Assembly (NCBI RefSeq): GCF_001485495.1
Contig: NZ_BCNF01000046.1
Location: 1 to 40,273 of the forward strand
Source: Gordonia desulfuricans NBRC 100010
Lineage (GTDB): Bacteria; Actinomycetota; Actinomycetes; Mycobacteriales; Mycobacteriaceae
Length of the DNA stretch: 40,273 nucleotides
Direction: 5' to 3'
Each line of letters starts with the position of its first letter. Within the stretch, counting starts at the first letter, position 1. Both the position numbers and the translations under genes were made by a program. Below are positions 6,901 to 15,651 of the stretch, piece after piece. The notes under the pieces are model-generated. The model worked only from the letters and a program-made list of their open reading frames with translations. It did no database searches and was not told the origin of the DNA.

Positions 6901-8443
6901 CACCTCGGTCGACATCGACGGCGAGTTCGAGGATCTGATCTCGCGGGAGTTCCCGGGCCTGACGGGCCGGCAGACGCCGCAGCATCTGTCGGTGTTCGAC
7001 GGGGACCACACCGACGGGGATCGGGCGATCGAGCTGGCGCGCCGTCTGCGGTCGCGTCCGTTCCCGTGGCAGCGCGATTGCATCCGGGATGTGATGTCTC
7101 GGCGCCCGGACGGGACGTGGACGCACCCGGATGCGGTGATCGTGTGCCCTCGGCAGAACGGTAAGTCCGAGGTTCTGATCGTCCGGATCCTGTTCGGCAT
7201 CCTGAAGCTCGACGAGACGGTCATCTTCACCGCCCAGCGGTGGACGACGGCCGAGGACATCTACCTGCGGACCATCACGCTGATCGAGCGGTCGGCGTCG
7301 TTCCGGCGACTGGTCTCGAAGAAGACCTGCTCGCAGGGCCGCGGCGTGATCAAGCTGTCCACGGGCGGCCAGGTGGTGTTCACGACCCGCTCGGCGGACG
7401 CCGGTCGCGGTCTGACGAAGATCGATCTGGTCATCTACGACGAGGCGTACAGCCTGACTGACGGTGAGATGTCGGCGTTGTCGCCGGCGCAGCTCGCCGC
7501 GGCCGATCCGCAGACGATCTACACGTCGTCGGCGGTCAATCAGGACATCCACAAGGACGGCCTGGTGCTGGCGTCGATCCGCGAACGCGGTCTGGCCGGC
7601 GAGATCGACCTGTACTTCGCCGAGTTCTGTGCCCCGCCGGGCATGGATCGCGACTCGGAGGAGGCCTGGGCGGCGGCGAACCCGTCGTATGGGGTGATCC
7701 AGAACGCGACCAAGGTGCGGAAGCTGATGCGCGGCTTCTCGACCGCGGCGGGCCGCAAGTCCTTCGACGTCGAGATCCTGGGATGGGGCGACTGGCCGTC
7801 CACCGACGAGGTCGACGAACTCGACCCCATCTTCGACCTGGACGCATGGAAGGCGCAGCAGGTCACCGAGCTCCCGAAGCCGGGCCACTCGGCGATTGTC
7901 ATCGAGATGACGCCGGATCGGTCGCATGCGTACATCGCGGGTGCGGTGCGGACAGGCGGGAAGATCCACCTCGAGCTGGGACTGGTGGCGAAACCTGGTC
8001 CGCGGGTGCTGAATGCGGCGATTGGGCTGATCGGCCGTTGGGACCCGGTCGCTCTGGTCATCGAGTCGTACTCGCCGGCGGCCTCGATGCTGCCGGAGCT
8101 GCGGACTCGCGGGATCGAGCCGGAATCGGCGAACGCGCAGAAGCTGGCGCAGGCGTTCGGCGGGCTCGAAGATGCGATCGAGGCCGGCACGGTCACCCAT
8201 TCGGGCGACCCGCTGATCATCGAGGCCATCGAGACCGCGCACAAGCGGGTGTTCCAGGGCGGCGGCTGGGCCGCTGACCGGATGAAGAGTGACCTTGCGG
8301 CGGTGATCATCGCGATCGCGTTGGCGCACTGGGCGCTCCGCACGTTCGACGTCAAGAAGCGAGCATCGGCGAGCCCGGTGCATGTCCCGTCCGGGTCTAC
8401 CGCACGCAACGAAACATCCGGCCTGCTCTCGGCCGGGTTCTGA
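6866..8443 (+). CDS. terL: Terminase large subunit
   Basis: A 525-aa protein if it starts at ATG 6866; ATG 6881 (AAGGG four bases upstream) or 6890 are alternatives. The ATPase has Walker A at residues 94-101 (C-P-R-Q-N-G-K-S) and Walker B around 187-193 (L-V-I-Y-D-E, catalytic E193). The C-terminal half is RNase H-like, with acidic residues in V-I-E-M-T-P-D and V-I-E-S. It drives genome packaging into the procapsid and cuts the concatemer. Length and domain order are normal. Confidence 0.93.
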   Translation: MSKGRMTSMASDTSVDIDGEFEDLISREFPGLTGRQTPQHLSVFDGDHTDGDRAIELARRLRSRPFPWQRDCIRDVMSRRPDGTWTHPDAVIVCPRQNGKSEVLIVRILFGILKLDETVIFTAQRWTTAEDIYLRTITLIERSASFRRLVSKKTCSQGRGVIKLSTGGQVVFTTRSADAGRGLTKIDLVIYDEAYSLTDGEMSALSPAQLAAADPQTIYTSSAVNQDIHKDGLVLASIRERGLAGEIDLYFAEFCAPPGMDRDSEEAWAAANPSYGVIQNATKVRKLMRGFSTAAGRKSFDVEILGWGDWPSTDEVDELDPIFDLDAWKAQQVTELPKPGHSAIVIEMTPDRSHAYIAGAVRTGGKIHLELGLVAKPGPRVLNAAIGLIGRWDPVALVIESYSPAASMLPELRTRGIEPESANAQKLAQAFGGLEDAIEAGTVTHSGDPLIIEAIETAHKRVFQGGGWAADRMKSDLAAVIIAIALAHWALRTFDVKKRASASPVHVPSGSTARNETSGLLSAGF

Positions 8444-8453
8444 CAGGAGGGTG

Positions 8454-9869
8454 ATGACGGCAACGTACGACCGCGGGTATGTCGTCGACACCCTGCTGGG
8501 CACTTTCAACTTCAACGAGATCCCGGAGCTGCAGCACGGGCTCGATCTCGCTGTGTACGAGCGGATGTCGCGCACCGATTCGCAGGTGATCGCAATCATG
8601 CAGGCGGTGAAACTGCCGGTGATGCGCACGCGGTGGCGGATCAAGCCCGCGGGCGCCCGGCCCGAGGTGGTGGCCCTGGTTGCTGGCGATCTCGGCCTGC
8701 CGGTGGAGGGGACCGACGACGATTCGGTGCCCCGATCGCGTGGCCGGTTCTCGTGGTCCGAGCATCTGGAGCAGGCGCTGTCGATGCTGGACTACGGTCA
8801 CGCGTTCTTCGAGCAGGTGTATCGCCTCGAGGACGGCCGGTACCACCTTCGGAAGCTGGCGCCGCGCCCACAGAACACGATCACCGACATTGAGGTGGCC
8901 CGCGATGGCGGGCTGATCGGCATTCGGCAGTCGGGCTGCCGAATGTCGGTGCGCCAGTTGGTGGCCTATCGCTACCGCAACGCGCCCGGCGACTGGCGCG
9001 GTCAGTCGATGCTGCGGCCCGCGTACAAGAACTGGCTGATCAAGGATAAGTTGCTGCGCGTCCAGGCCCAGACGATGGAGCGCAACGGCATGGGCATCCC
9101 GGTGTACACCGGGGGGCCCGAAGAGGACGACCTGTCCAAGGGGCAGGCGATGGCGAACGAGTACCGCGCCGGAGACTCGTCTGGCGCAGCCCTGCCATTC
9201 GAGGCAAAGCTCGAGCTCAAGGGCGTCTCGGGCGCACTGCCCGACATCGGCGCGGTCATCCAGTATCACGACGAAGCAATCGGCCGCGCGGCCCTGACGC
9301 ATTTTCTCAACCTCGGGAGCGCTGCTGGATCTTGGGCTCTCGGCACCGCGTTCTCCGACTTCTTCACCATGACGTTGCAGACCGTGGCCGAGCGGGTCGC
9401 CGACGTCGCAAACAAGCACATCGTCGAGGACATCGTCGACCTGAATTTCGGGGCTGACGAACCGGCGCCCCGCCTGGTGTTCGAGGAGATCGGCTCGCGC
9501 CAGGTCGCCGACGCCGGATCGCTGACCGCGCTGATCAACGCCGGCGTGATCACTCCGGACGCCACCCTCGAGACCGACACTCGGTATCGCCTTGGCCTGC
9601 CGTCGAAGCCGACCGGTGCGGAGACTCCGACGTCGACGCCGACCGAGGTGCAGACGAAGGTGCTCACGGTGGGCACGCTGATCCGTAGCGGCTTCACACC
9701 GGAGGCGGCGCTCGATCTCGTGGGCCTCGACCCGATGGAGCACACCGGCCTCCTGCCGGTGACGGTGCAACGCCAGGACCCGTCCGCCGACGTCGACGGT
9801 TACGAGTCCGGCGTGCTGCCGGCGCCACCGGTGGCCGCGGCCGCCGACGACGTGGAGGTGGACGAGTGA
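8454..9869 (+). CDS. Portal protein (DUF935/Mu gp29-like)
   Basis: A 471-aa protein from ATG 8454 with ACAGGAGGG just upstream. Early residues (L-D-L-A-V-Y-E-R-M, D-S-Q-V-I-A-I-M-Q-A-V) and the middle (D-Y-G-H-A-F-F-E-Q-V-Y, L-A-P-R-P, W-R-G-Q-S-M-L-R-P-A-Y) match the DUF935/phage portal pattern. The last 60 residues are low-complexity Pro/Thr/Asp-rich. The portal forms the dodecameric packaging and connector ring. Its stop overlaps the protease gene by four bases. Confidence 0.88.
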   Translation: MTATYDRGYVVDTLLGTFNFNEIPELQHGLDLAVYERMSRTDSQVIAIMQAVKLPVMRTRWRIKPAGARPEVVALVAGDLGLPVEGTDDDSVPRSRGRFSWSEHLEQALSMLDYGHAFFEQVYRLEDGRYHLRKLAPRPQNTITDIEVARDGGLIGIRQSGCRMSVRQLVAYRYRNAPGDWRGQSMLRPAYKNWLIKDKLLRVQAQTMERNGMGIPVYTGGPEEDDLSKGQAMANEYRAGDSSGAALPFEAKLELKGVSGALPDIGAVIQYHDEAIGRAALTHFLNLGSAAGSWALGTAFSDFFTMTLQTVAERVADVANKHIVEDIVDLNFGADEPAPRLVFEEIGSRQVADAGSLTALINAGVITPDATLETDTRYRLGLPSKPTGAETPTSTPTEVQTKVLTVGTLIRSGFTPEAALDLVGLDPMEHTGLLPVTVQRQDPSADVDGYESGVLPAPPVAAAADDVEVDE

Positions 9870-11254
9870 ACGCGCCTGTTCTCAAGACGATCCCGGACGT
9901 CGAGCTGATCAAGGTCGGCACGTGGCCGGCGTCCACTGGCGAGTGGACGGTCACTCCGGAGGACCTACAGGCGGCCGTTGCAGCGGTCGCCTCGCCATCG
10001 GTTCGGCGCCCGGTGCTCAAGCTCGGACACACCGACACTCGTTTCGACGGCGAGCCCGCGGTCGGCTGGGTCGACAACATGCGCGTGTCCTCCGATGGCT
10101 CAACGCTGCTCGGCGACTTCAAGGGTGTTCCCGCATGGCTCGCCGATGTGATGGCGTCGGCATACCCGGACCGGTCGATCGAGGGCGCGTACAAGCACCG
10201 CGACCAGACCGGCCATGTCCACGACTTCGCGCTGACCGCGGTCGCGCTGCTCGGCGTGGAGTCTCCGGCGATCGGGACACTCGAATCTCTGCAGGACGTG
10301 GCGCGCCTCTACGGGGTGGCGGCGGCCGAACCTACCGGAAAGACGGTGACAATCACGATGACTGGTGCCAAGACTGTCTCGGCCGCCGAGACCGACACCG
10401 GCTCGACGCCGGAGGGGACGGACGATACCGCCGTCGGCCCCGACGTCAGCATCTCCGATGTCCAGCGCAGCTTCTACGACGAGGTCGCGAAAGACAACTG
10501 GTGGTGGATCGAGGAGATCTACCTCAACCCGTCCGAGGTCATCGCTGCCGATGACGAGGGCGAGGGCAAGCTGTGGCGCGTCCCGTTCGACATCGCCGAC
10601 GGCGATGTCGCCTGGGGCACTCCGCAAGAGGTGAAGCGCGAGTACGTCGCTGCCTCGCATCGCACATCCATCAAGTCCTGGGACTCGGCCGATCTGTCGC
10701 GTCCACGAGACATCTACCCTCGCGCGGTGAAGGCCGCGGAGGCGGAAGGAGAGACCGCCATGGCTTTCACCGACGACCAGCTCGCGCAGCTCCGCGAGGC
10801 CCTGGGTCTCGCCGAGGACACAACCGACGAGGACTTCTTCACCGCGCTGCTCGACAAGGTCACCGCACCCGACGAGAGCGAGGCTCCGGCCGACGGGGAG
10901 GCGCCCGCCGCGGTAGCCGCCCGTCTCGCCAAGGCGGGCATCTCCACCATCGAGGCCGCGGCACTCGCGGACCTCAAGGTGCGGGCCGCGCGCGGTGACG
11001 AGGCAATGACCCGCCTCGAGGACGAGGACCGCGCTCGCCGGGTCGATGCCCGCATCGCCGACGGCGCCATCCATGCGAGCCGCCGCGATCACTGGCTCAA
11101 GCAGCTCAAGGCCGACCCCGGCGCCGCCGCGGTTCTCGACGGTCTCGAGGCAAACGTCATCCCGGTCGCCGAGGTGGGCACCAGCATCGCCGCCTCCGAG
11201 GCGTCCGCCGACGACGCCTTGTACGCAGCACTCTTCCACGGTAAGGAGGCCTGA
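9866..11254 (+). CDS. Capsid maturation protease with C-terminal scaffold region
   Basis: A 462-aa protein from GTG 9866. Residues 1-150 resemble Mu gpI-type proteases: L-K-L-G-H-T-D, W-V-D-N-M, S-I-E-G, then H-D-F-A-L-T-A-V-A-L-L-G. A middle domain (about 190-285), rich in Trp and acidic residues, contains W-W-W-I-E-E-I-Y. The last 164 residues are an acidic, helical scaffold-like region. The enzyme would trim the procapsid during maturation. An internal in-frame start for the scaffold region is annotated separately. Confidence 0.8.
   Translation: MNAPVLKTIPDVELIKVGTWPASTGEWTVTPEDLQAAVAAVASPSVRRPVLKLGHTDTRFDGEPAVGWVDNMRVSSDGSTLLGDFKGVPAWLADVMASAYPDRSIEGAYKHRDQTGHVHDFALTAVALLGVESPAIGTLESLQDVARLYGVAAAEPTGKTVTITMTGAKTVSAAETDTGSTPEGTDDTAVGPDVSISDVQRSFYDEVAKDNWWWIEEIYLNPSEVIAADDEGEGKLWRVPFDIADGDVAWGTPQEVKREYVAASHRTSIKSWDSADLSRPRDIYPRAVKAAEAEGETAMAFTDDQLAQLREALGLAEDTTDEDFFTALLDKVTAPDESEAPADGEAPAAVAARLAKAGISTIEAAALADLKVRAARGDEAMTRLEDEDRARRVDARIADGAIHASRRDHWLKQLKADPGAAAVLDGLEANVIPVAEVGTSIAASEASADDALYAALFHGKEA
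10760..11254 (+). CDS. Nested scaffolding protein from an internal start
   Basis: Inside the protease gene, in the same frame, ATG 10760 is preceded by GGAAGGAG at 10744-10751 with an 8-base spacer, one of the best ribosome-binding sites in the late operon. It would give a 164-aa acidic, helical product beginning M-A-F-T-D-D-Q-L. This copies the arrangement of lambda C/Nu3, where the scaffold is the separately translated C-terminus of the protease. The existence of a free product is inference. Confidence 0.6.
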   Translation: MAFTDDQLAQLREALGLAEDTTDEDFFTALLDKVTAPDESEAPADGEAPAAVAARLAKAGISTIEAAALADLKVRAARGDEAMTRLEDEDRARRVDARIADGAIHASRRDHWLKQLKADPGAAAVLDGLEANVIPVAEVGTSIAASEASADDALYAALFHGKEA

Positions 11255-11256
11255 TC

Positions 11257-11619
11257 ATGGCCGAGTTCTCCCCCCTCGCACTGCCCGGCACCGCCCAGAC
11301 GTTCACCGCCAGCGCTGCCGTCACCGCCGGCCAGGTCGTCGAGATCACCGGCGCCCGCACCGTCGCTCCGACCTCGGCGGCCTCGGCGAAGGTCTACGGT
11401 GTCGCACTGTTCGACGCCGCCAACGGCGCCAAGGTGACCGTGTCGTCCGGCGGCGTCTACGAGCTCGCCGCATCGGGCGCGATCGCGGCGGGCGCACTCG
11501 TCGTGTCGGCGGCGTCCGGAGCTGTCGCGACCATCGGGTCCGGCACCTTCGATCAGGCGATCGGCATCGCCGAGTCCGCCGCCGCCAGCAACAAAGTCCG
11601 AGTCAAGCTCTTCCGCTAA
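11257..11619 (+). CDS. Head decoration protein (DUF2190-like)
   Basis: A 120-aa protein from ATG 11257, two bases after the protease stop, with AAGGAGG upstream. It is beta-rich with an Ala/Val/Gly/Thr composition and repeated short strands, in the pattern of DUF2190 capsid decoration proteins. It lies directly before the capsid gene, the usual place. It would bind and stabilise the capsid surface. Confidence 0.75.
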   Translation: MAEFSPLALPGTAQTFTASAAVTAGQVVEITGARTVAPTSAASAKVYGVALFDAANGAKVTVSSGGVYELAASGAIAAGALVVSAASGAVATIGSGTFDQAIGIAESAAASNKVRVKLFR

Positions 11620-11650
11620 GGCGCTGCACACCAACCAGAAAGGGGCTGTC

Positions 11651-12580
11651 ATGGCCTACACGTACCCGCCTGCCGCGCCGACCATCTCGGGCGACAAGGT
11701 CACCATCTCGACGTTCCTCAACAGCCCGACCCTGGTGTCGCGCCGCATCCGTGAGCTGGCCGAGCAGCGGTTCATCGCCGACGCCCTGCTGACCGCGCGC
11801 CTGCAGGTGTCCGGCGGTGCCGTGCTGTACGAGCAGGGGGAGACCATCTTCTCCGACCGGGCACCCGAGTCGGTCGCTCCCGGCTCCGAGTACCCGCTCA
11901 CCACCAACAGCCACGGCACCCCGCAGCTGGCGAAGACCGAGAAGTGGGGCCAGGATTCGCTGGTCACCGACGAGTCGATCTCGCGGCAGAACATGGACCC
12001 GGTCAACCGGGCCCTGACCAAGCAGGTCAACCACCTGGTGAAGACCGTCGACTCGCTGGCCCTGTCGGCGATCGCCTCGGTCATCGACGGCACCAACAGT
12101 GCGGCCGCCGCCGCGGTCTGGGATGGCTCCTCGGCGAAGATCCTGTCGGATGTCTTCGACAGCGTCGCCAAGATCCGCGCCCTGAACGACGGCTTCGAGC
12201 CCGACACTCTCGTGGTCACCGATCTGATGCTGGCAAAGATCATGGCGGACAAGGATGTCGCCGCCTACCGCGCCCGCGAGGACAAGGCGAATCCGGTGTA
12301 CACCGGCGACTTCCCGGTCATCGGCGGCGTCCGCATCCTCGCCTCGCCGAATCTGCCGGCCGCGAAGACCGCATACCTGGTCGATACCGCCCAGCTCGGC
12401 GGCATGGCCGACGAGAAGATCGGCGGACCGGGCTACTCATCGCAGGGTGGTGTCGGCGTGGAGGCCAAGAGCATCCGTGACGACGACCGCGACCAGTGGC
12501 GCATCCGCGCCCGCCGCGTCACCGTGCCGATCGTGCTCGAGCCGAAGGCCGTGTTCGCCATCACGGGGGCGATGACCTAA
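11651..12580 (+). CDS. Major capsid protein
   Basis: A 309-aa protein from ATG 11651 with AGAAAGGGG upstream. The sequence shows an HK97-fold-like course: an N-terminal arm, an extended-loop-like segment near 75-100, and a C-terminal domain containing a P-V-I-G-G-V-R-I-L-A-S-P-N-L stretch. Placement after decoration and scaffold and before the connectors supports the call. The stop and the next ATG overlap by one base. Confidence 0.88.
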   Translation: MAYTYPPAAPTISGDKVTISTFLNSPTLVSRRIRELAEQRFIADALLTARLQVSGGAVLYEQGETIFSDRAPESVAPGSEYPLTTNSHGTPQLAKTEKWGQDSLVTDESISRQNMDPVNRALTKQVNHLVKTVDSLALSAIASVIDGTNSAAAAAVWDGSSAKILSDVFDSVAKIRALNDGFEPDTLVVTDLMLAKIMADKDVAAYRAREDKANPVYTGDFPVIGGVRILASPNLPAAKTAYLVDTAQLGGMADEKIGGPGYSSQGGVGVEAKSIRDDDRDQWRIRARRVTVPIVLEPKAVFAITGAMT

Positions 12581-12918
12581 TGACCGCTGTGATCGTGACG
12601 GCCCCGGTTGTCCTCGTCACCTACGACGACGGGCTGGTGCAGTACCAGTACCAGTCGGTCGTGCCGGTAGAGGTCCCCGAGGCCGAAGCTGCCCGCCTGG
12701 CTCATCTGGGCCTGGTCACCGTCACCGACGTAGACGACGACGAACCGATCTCGGAGGACGTTCCGGCCTCCGTCAACCCGCAGGCCACGGGAAGCCCGGA
12801 GCGTCCGCCGCGATCGGGATCCAAGGAGGCATGGGTCGAGTACGCCGTGTCGCACGGTATCGACCGCCAGCTCGCCGAGGACAGCACGAAGGCCGACCTC
12901 ATCGCCGAGTTCGACTGA
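12580..12918 (+). CDS. Hypothetical head-associated protein
   Basis: A 112-aa protein from ATG 12580. A short beta-rich N-terminal domain (residues 1-50) is followed by an acidic linker. The C-terminal segment (about 80-112), W-V-E-Y-A-V-S-H-G and A-D-L-I-A-E-F, resembles the short helical SAP/Rho-N-like domain common in phage head proteins. The gene sits between capsid and connector. A minor head role is inferred from position. Confidence 0.6.
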   Translation: MTAVIVTAPVVLVTYDDGLVQYQYQSVVPVEVPEAEAARLAHLGLVTVTDVDDDEPISEDVPASVNPQATGSPERPPRSGSKEAWVEYAVSHGIDRQLAEDSTKADLIAEFD

Positions 12919-12932
12919 GGGGGGGGTGACCA

Positions 12933-13331
12933 GTGGCCGACTTCGCGACGCCGGAGCATCTTGCTGCATATTGGCGGCCACTGGCCACCGCCGAGCAGGG
13001 CCGCGCGACGACACTGCTTGGCTACGCTGCGATGTTCATCCGCCAGGAGGCGCCGGACATCGACGAACGGATCGCCGCCGACCCCAACCTCGCCGAGGCG
13101 GCGCGGTGGGTGTCGGTCGACATGGTCGCCGACGCGATGGCGATCGCCCCGAGCCATCGAGGCAAGCTCGCCTTCGCCGAGGCGAAGGGGCCGTTCAACC
13201 AGTCGGCCACCTTCGACGCCGGCCAATTCGGCAGGCTCCGACTGACCGACCAGCACCGCAAGGCGCTGGGTCTCAACACCGGTGACCAGCCGACATGGAA
13301 GTTCGGGGGTGAGTCATGCCTGAGGTGGTGA
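12933..13331 (+). CDS. Head-tail adaptor protein
   Basis: A 132-aa helical protein from GTG 12933, just after a GAGGGGGGG stretch. It begins F-A-T-P-E-H-L-A-A-Y-W, followed by three helices and a short C-terminal strand, which is the shape of gp6/gp15-type adaptors. It binds below the portal. The end overlaps the next gene by 16 bases. Confidence 0.75.
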   Translation: MADFATPEHLAAYWRPLATAEQGRATTLLGYAAMFIRQEAPDIDERIAADPNLAEAARWVSVDMVADAMAIAPSHRGKLAFAEAKGPFNQSATFDAGQFGRLRLTDQHRKALGLNTGDQPTWKFGGESCLRW

Positions 13332-13651
13332 AGGTCATCACGCCCGACCCGGGCGTGGTCGACGAGGACAACAACCCGGTTGGCGGACCGTTGGCCTCGG
13401 TTGAGATCGAGGGCTGCCTGGTCGCACCGGTGGCCGGGACCGAGAACGAGACGCTCATCCGCAACGGACTGACCACCACGGTCCAGGTGATCTTCCCGCT
13501 CGGCACCGTCGTCGGCGCACGGGCGGAGCTCGAGATCCGCGGCGAGACATACACCGTCGACGGATATACGCCTGCCTGGGACGCCGGCCTCGAAGGCCAG
13601 TCCGACGATCTCGGCGGGCTGGTAGTCAACGCGACATGGAGTGAGGGCTGA
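13316..13651 (+). CDS. Head-tail stopper
   Basis: A 111-aa beta-rich protein from ATG 13316, inside the end of the adaptor gene. It has a V-E-I-E-G-C-L-V-A-P start of a barrel and an E-L-E-I-R-G-E-T-Y-T-V-D-G turn, typical of stopper proteins (gp16/FII type). It closes the connector and joins the tail. The call relies on gene order plus this barrel pattern. Confidence 0.7.
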   Translation: MPEVVKVITPDPGVVDEDNNPVGGPLASVEIEGCLVAPVAGTENETLIRNGLTTTVQVIFPLGTVVGARAELEIRGETYTVDGYTPAWDAGLEGQSDDLGGLVVNATWSEG

Positions 13652-13932
13652 TGGCCAAGGGTGGTCAGTTCGACCTCAACCGTGGCGACGTCCGCAAGAT
13701 CCTCCAGGGCGATGCGGTCGCCGCAGTCGTCAGCGAGGCCGCCGAGCAGATCGCCGACGGCGTCCGCGACATCGTTGATGACGACATGGAAGTGCAGGTC
13801 TACCCCTACGTCCTCGACCGCGCGGGCGCGAACGTCGTCATCGCCCATCCGGGCGGCCTCGGTATGCAGGCCAAGCGCGGCGCATTCACCCGCGCCGCAG
13901 CGCGACTGGGTCTGCAGGTGAAGAAGCGGTGA
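13651..13932 (+). CDS. Tail-completion/connector protein (HK97 gp10-like)
   Basis: A 93-aa protein from ATG 13651, overlapping the stopper's stop codon by one base. The helical N-terminus is followed by two strands and H-P-G-G-L-G-M-Q-A-K-R-G-A-F with a basic C-terminus, as in small HK97 gp10-like proteins. It is shorter than many relatives. The function is deduced from order between stopper and tail terminator. Confidence 0.65.
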   Translation: MAKGGQFDLNRGDVRKILQGDAVAAVVSEAAEQIADGVRDIVDDDMEVQVYPYVLDRAGANVVIAHPGGLGMQAKRGAFTRAAARLGLQVKKR

Positions 13933-14309
13933 CCGTGTGGGTGCCGCGGGACGTCCTCGCGGCCGTGAAGCCGTTCCTCGCCGCCGAGATGGGCGTCGAG
14001 GTGCGGCAGAACATCCCGCCTGACTACAAGGCCAGCGACCCGGTGTTCCTGCTCGTCGCGAATGACGGCGGTCCGATGGCCTGGCCGGTGGCGACCCGGC
14101 CGACATTGCGGCTCACCGCATTCGCCGCGGGCCGCACCGAGGCCGTGAGGGTCGCCGGCAAGGCGATGGGCCTGCTGTTGTGTCGCCGTGTCCCCGGGAT
14201 CGCCCACGTGGCCCCCGGGATGTCGATCATCGACGACCGCGACGACAAGACGAAGGCGTTCTTCGCCTCCACGACCGTGCTCATCACCCTGCGCACCGCC
14301 GCGCTCTGA
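13929..14309 (+). CDS. Tail terminator
   Basis: A 126-aa protein from GTG 13929, overlapping the previous stop by four bases. The alpha/beta layout with A-T-R-P-T-L-R-L-T-A-F-A near the middle, a helix E-A-V-R-V-A-G-K-A-M, and a final strand F-A-S-T-T-V-L-I-T-L-R fits the gpU/tail-terminator fold. It ends tail tube growth and docks the tail to the head. Confidence 0.7.
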   Translation: MTVWVPRDVLAAVKPFLAAEMGVEVRQNIPPDYKASDPVFLLVANDGGPMAWPVATRPTLRLTAFAAGRTEAVRVAGKAMGLLLCRRVPGIAHVAPGMSIIDDRDDKTKAFFASTTVLITLRTAAL

Positions 14310-14321
14310 CCCAAGTTTCAG

Positions 14322-14347
14322 GCCCGCCGACCTCGGTGGGCTTTTTT
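14322..14347 (+). terminator. Intrinsic terminator between head and tail genes
   Basis: A 9-bp stem with one G-T pair (14322-14330 with 14333-14341) and a CC loop is followed by TTTTTT at 14342-14347. It lies between the tail terminator and the major tail gene and could uncouple head and tail expression. Confidence 0.75.
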
Positions 14348-14388
14348 CATGCCCGCCTGGGCATCTCGCCCTTGGAAAGGGGAACAAC

Positions 14389-15243
14389 ATGGCAACCGTC
14401 AACCCGAATGCCTCCCACATCTGGGACGAGACCGAGGTGTACCTGATCCCGCCGAGCGCGGTCGTGGGCGACATCGAGGACCTGGTCCCCGCGAGCGTGA
14501 ACGATGAGCTCGACGCGATCATCGACGACCACTTCCTCGGCCTGATCGACGCCAGCACCGGCGTCGGTGTCGCCCCGGAGATCGAGATCACCCACTACGA
14601 CGGGTTCGGGCATTCCCGCTACCGCAGCAAGGCGAAGAAGGGCGCAGTCACCACCACCGTCAACGCCTACGAGGAGAACGACGTCACCCGCAGCCTGTCG
14701 CTGGCGGGCTCGACGTCCGGTAAGTGGGGCGCCCCGCGCAGCCAGTACCGGCATGCCGTGTACGTCTCGCGCGACGAGACCCCCGACGGCACCTGGGTGC
14801 GCATCCTCATCACCATCAAGCCCGCGCTGATCGAGAACTCCGCGCACGGCGGCATGGTCGAGGGCGAGCAGGAGGCCCGCGAGTTCACCGTGCACCACGC
14901 CAACGACCCCAACGGCGACGTGTTCTTCGTCGTCGAAGGATTCGAGGGCGTCGGCGCGGCCACCCGAAACTGGACCGCCACGGTCACCGGCACCCCGACC
15001 GGCGGCACCTTCACCCTCACCTACAAGGGCAAGACCACCGCGGGCATCGCCTACAACGCCGCACCGAGTGCGGTGAAGTCGGCACTCGTCGCGCTCGACG
15101 ACGGTTACGACGCCAGCGATTGGACCGTCGGCGGCTCGGCCGGCGCCTACACCATCGCAGCCCCGACCGAGGGTGTGCTCACCGCGAACGGTGCCAGCCT
15201 CACCGGCGGCACCACTCCCGGCGTCACCGTCGCAGCCGCATAG
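14389..15243 (+). CDS. Major tail protein with C-terminal Ig-like domain
   Basis: A 284-aa protein from ATG 14389 with GAAAGGGG upstream. Residues 1-190 form a tube-protein-like domain. Residues about 200-284 are a Gly/Thr/Ala-rich beta domain containing F-T-L-T-Y-K-G-K-T-T-A and a P-S-A-V-K-S-A-L helix, a pattern common in Ig-like decorations on phage tail and capsid proteins. It polymerises into the tail tube. A strong hairpin follows the stop. Confidence 0.85.
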   Translation: MATVNPNASHIWDETEVYLIPPSAVVGDIEDLVPASVNDELDAIIDDHFLGLIDASTGVGVAPEIEITHYDGFGHSRYRSKAKKGAVTTTVNAYEENDVTRSLSLAGSTSGKWGAPRSQYRHAVYVSRDETPDGTWVRILITIKPALIENSAHGGMVEGEQEAREFTVHHANDPNGDVFFVVEGFEGVGAATRNWTATVTGTPTGGTFTLTYKGKTTAGIAYNAAPSAVKSALVALDDGYDASDWTVGGSAGAYTIAAPTEGVLTANGASLTGGTTPGVTVAAA

Positions 15244-15247
15244 GACC

Positions 15248-15283
15248 CTGCCGCCTGGTGGAGTGCAGCCCACCAGGCGGCAG
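15248..15283 (+). terminator. 14-bp perfect hairpin after the major tail gene
   Basis: CTGCCGCCTGGTGG (15248-15261) pairs perfectly with CCACCAGGCGGCAG (15270-15283) across an 8-base loop. There is no strong T-run, so it may stabilise the 3' end of the abundant tail-tube message or reduce read-through rather than end transcription fully. Confidence 0.6.
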
Positions 15284-15321
15284 GTTCTACCCGCGCTGCA
15301 CATGCTGCACAGGGGCACCTC

Positions 15322-15651
15322 ATGCAAACACCACCGCCCGAGAGGATTCCCTCGCAGGCCGAACTGCTCGAAGCGGCAAGGGAACTCGGTCTCGTCGACC
15401 CCGGCGCGACCCGGGTCCCGCCCCGCCACTACAAACGGCTCGTCGACATCGTCCGCGAAACCTGGCGGGAGGCTGCGGTCGAGGCCGAGTCCACCCGCAC
15501 CGCTCAGGATGCCGAGGCGTTCTCCGACCGGATCTCCGAGCACATCGCCGCGCTCGAACAGCGCGGAATCTCTGACGCGGCACGCATCGTCGCCGCGATT
15601 GCGCCCCAAGTCTGGCGCGACCTCAACACCAAGGGAGCTGCACACTCATGA
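15322..15651 (+). CDS. Hypothetical tail-region protein
   Basis: A 109-aa, mostly helical, charged protein from ATG 15322. It lies between the major tail protein and the chaperones and overlaps the latter by four bases. The second half is a long helix with a D-A-E-A-F-S-D-R-I-S-E-H-I-A-A-L-E-Q run. No family is recognised. Confidence 0.6.
   Translation: MQTPPPERIPSQAELLEAARELGLVDPGATRVPPRHYKRLVDIVRETWREAAVEAESTRTAQDAEAFSDRISEHIAALEQRGISDAARIVAAIAPQVWRDLNTKGAAHS

Noticed and set aside
6659-8644. 661-codon minus-strand frame over the terminase gene
   Set aside because: The composition is typical of an antisense GC-rich frame, and the terminase motifs on the plus strand are unmistakable.
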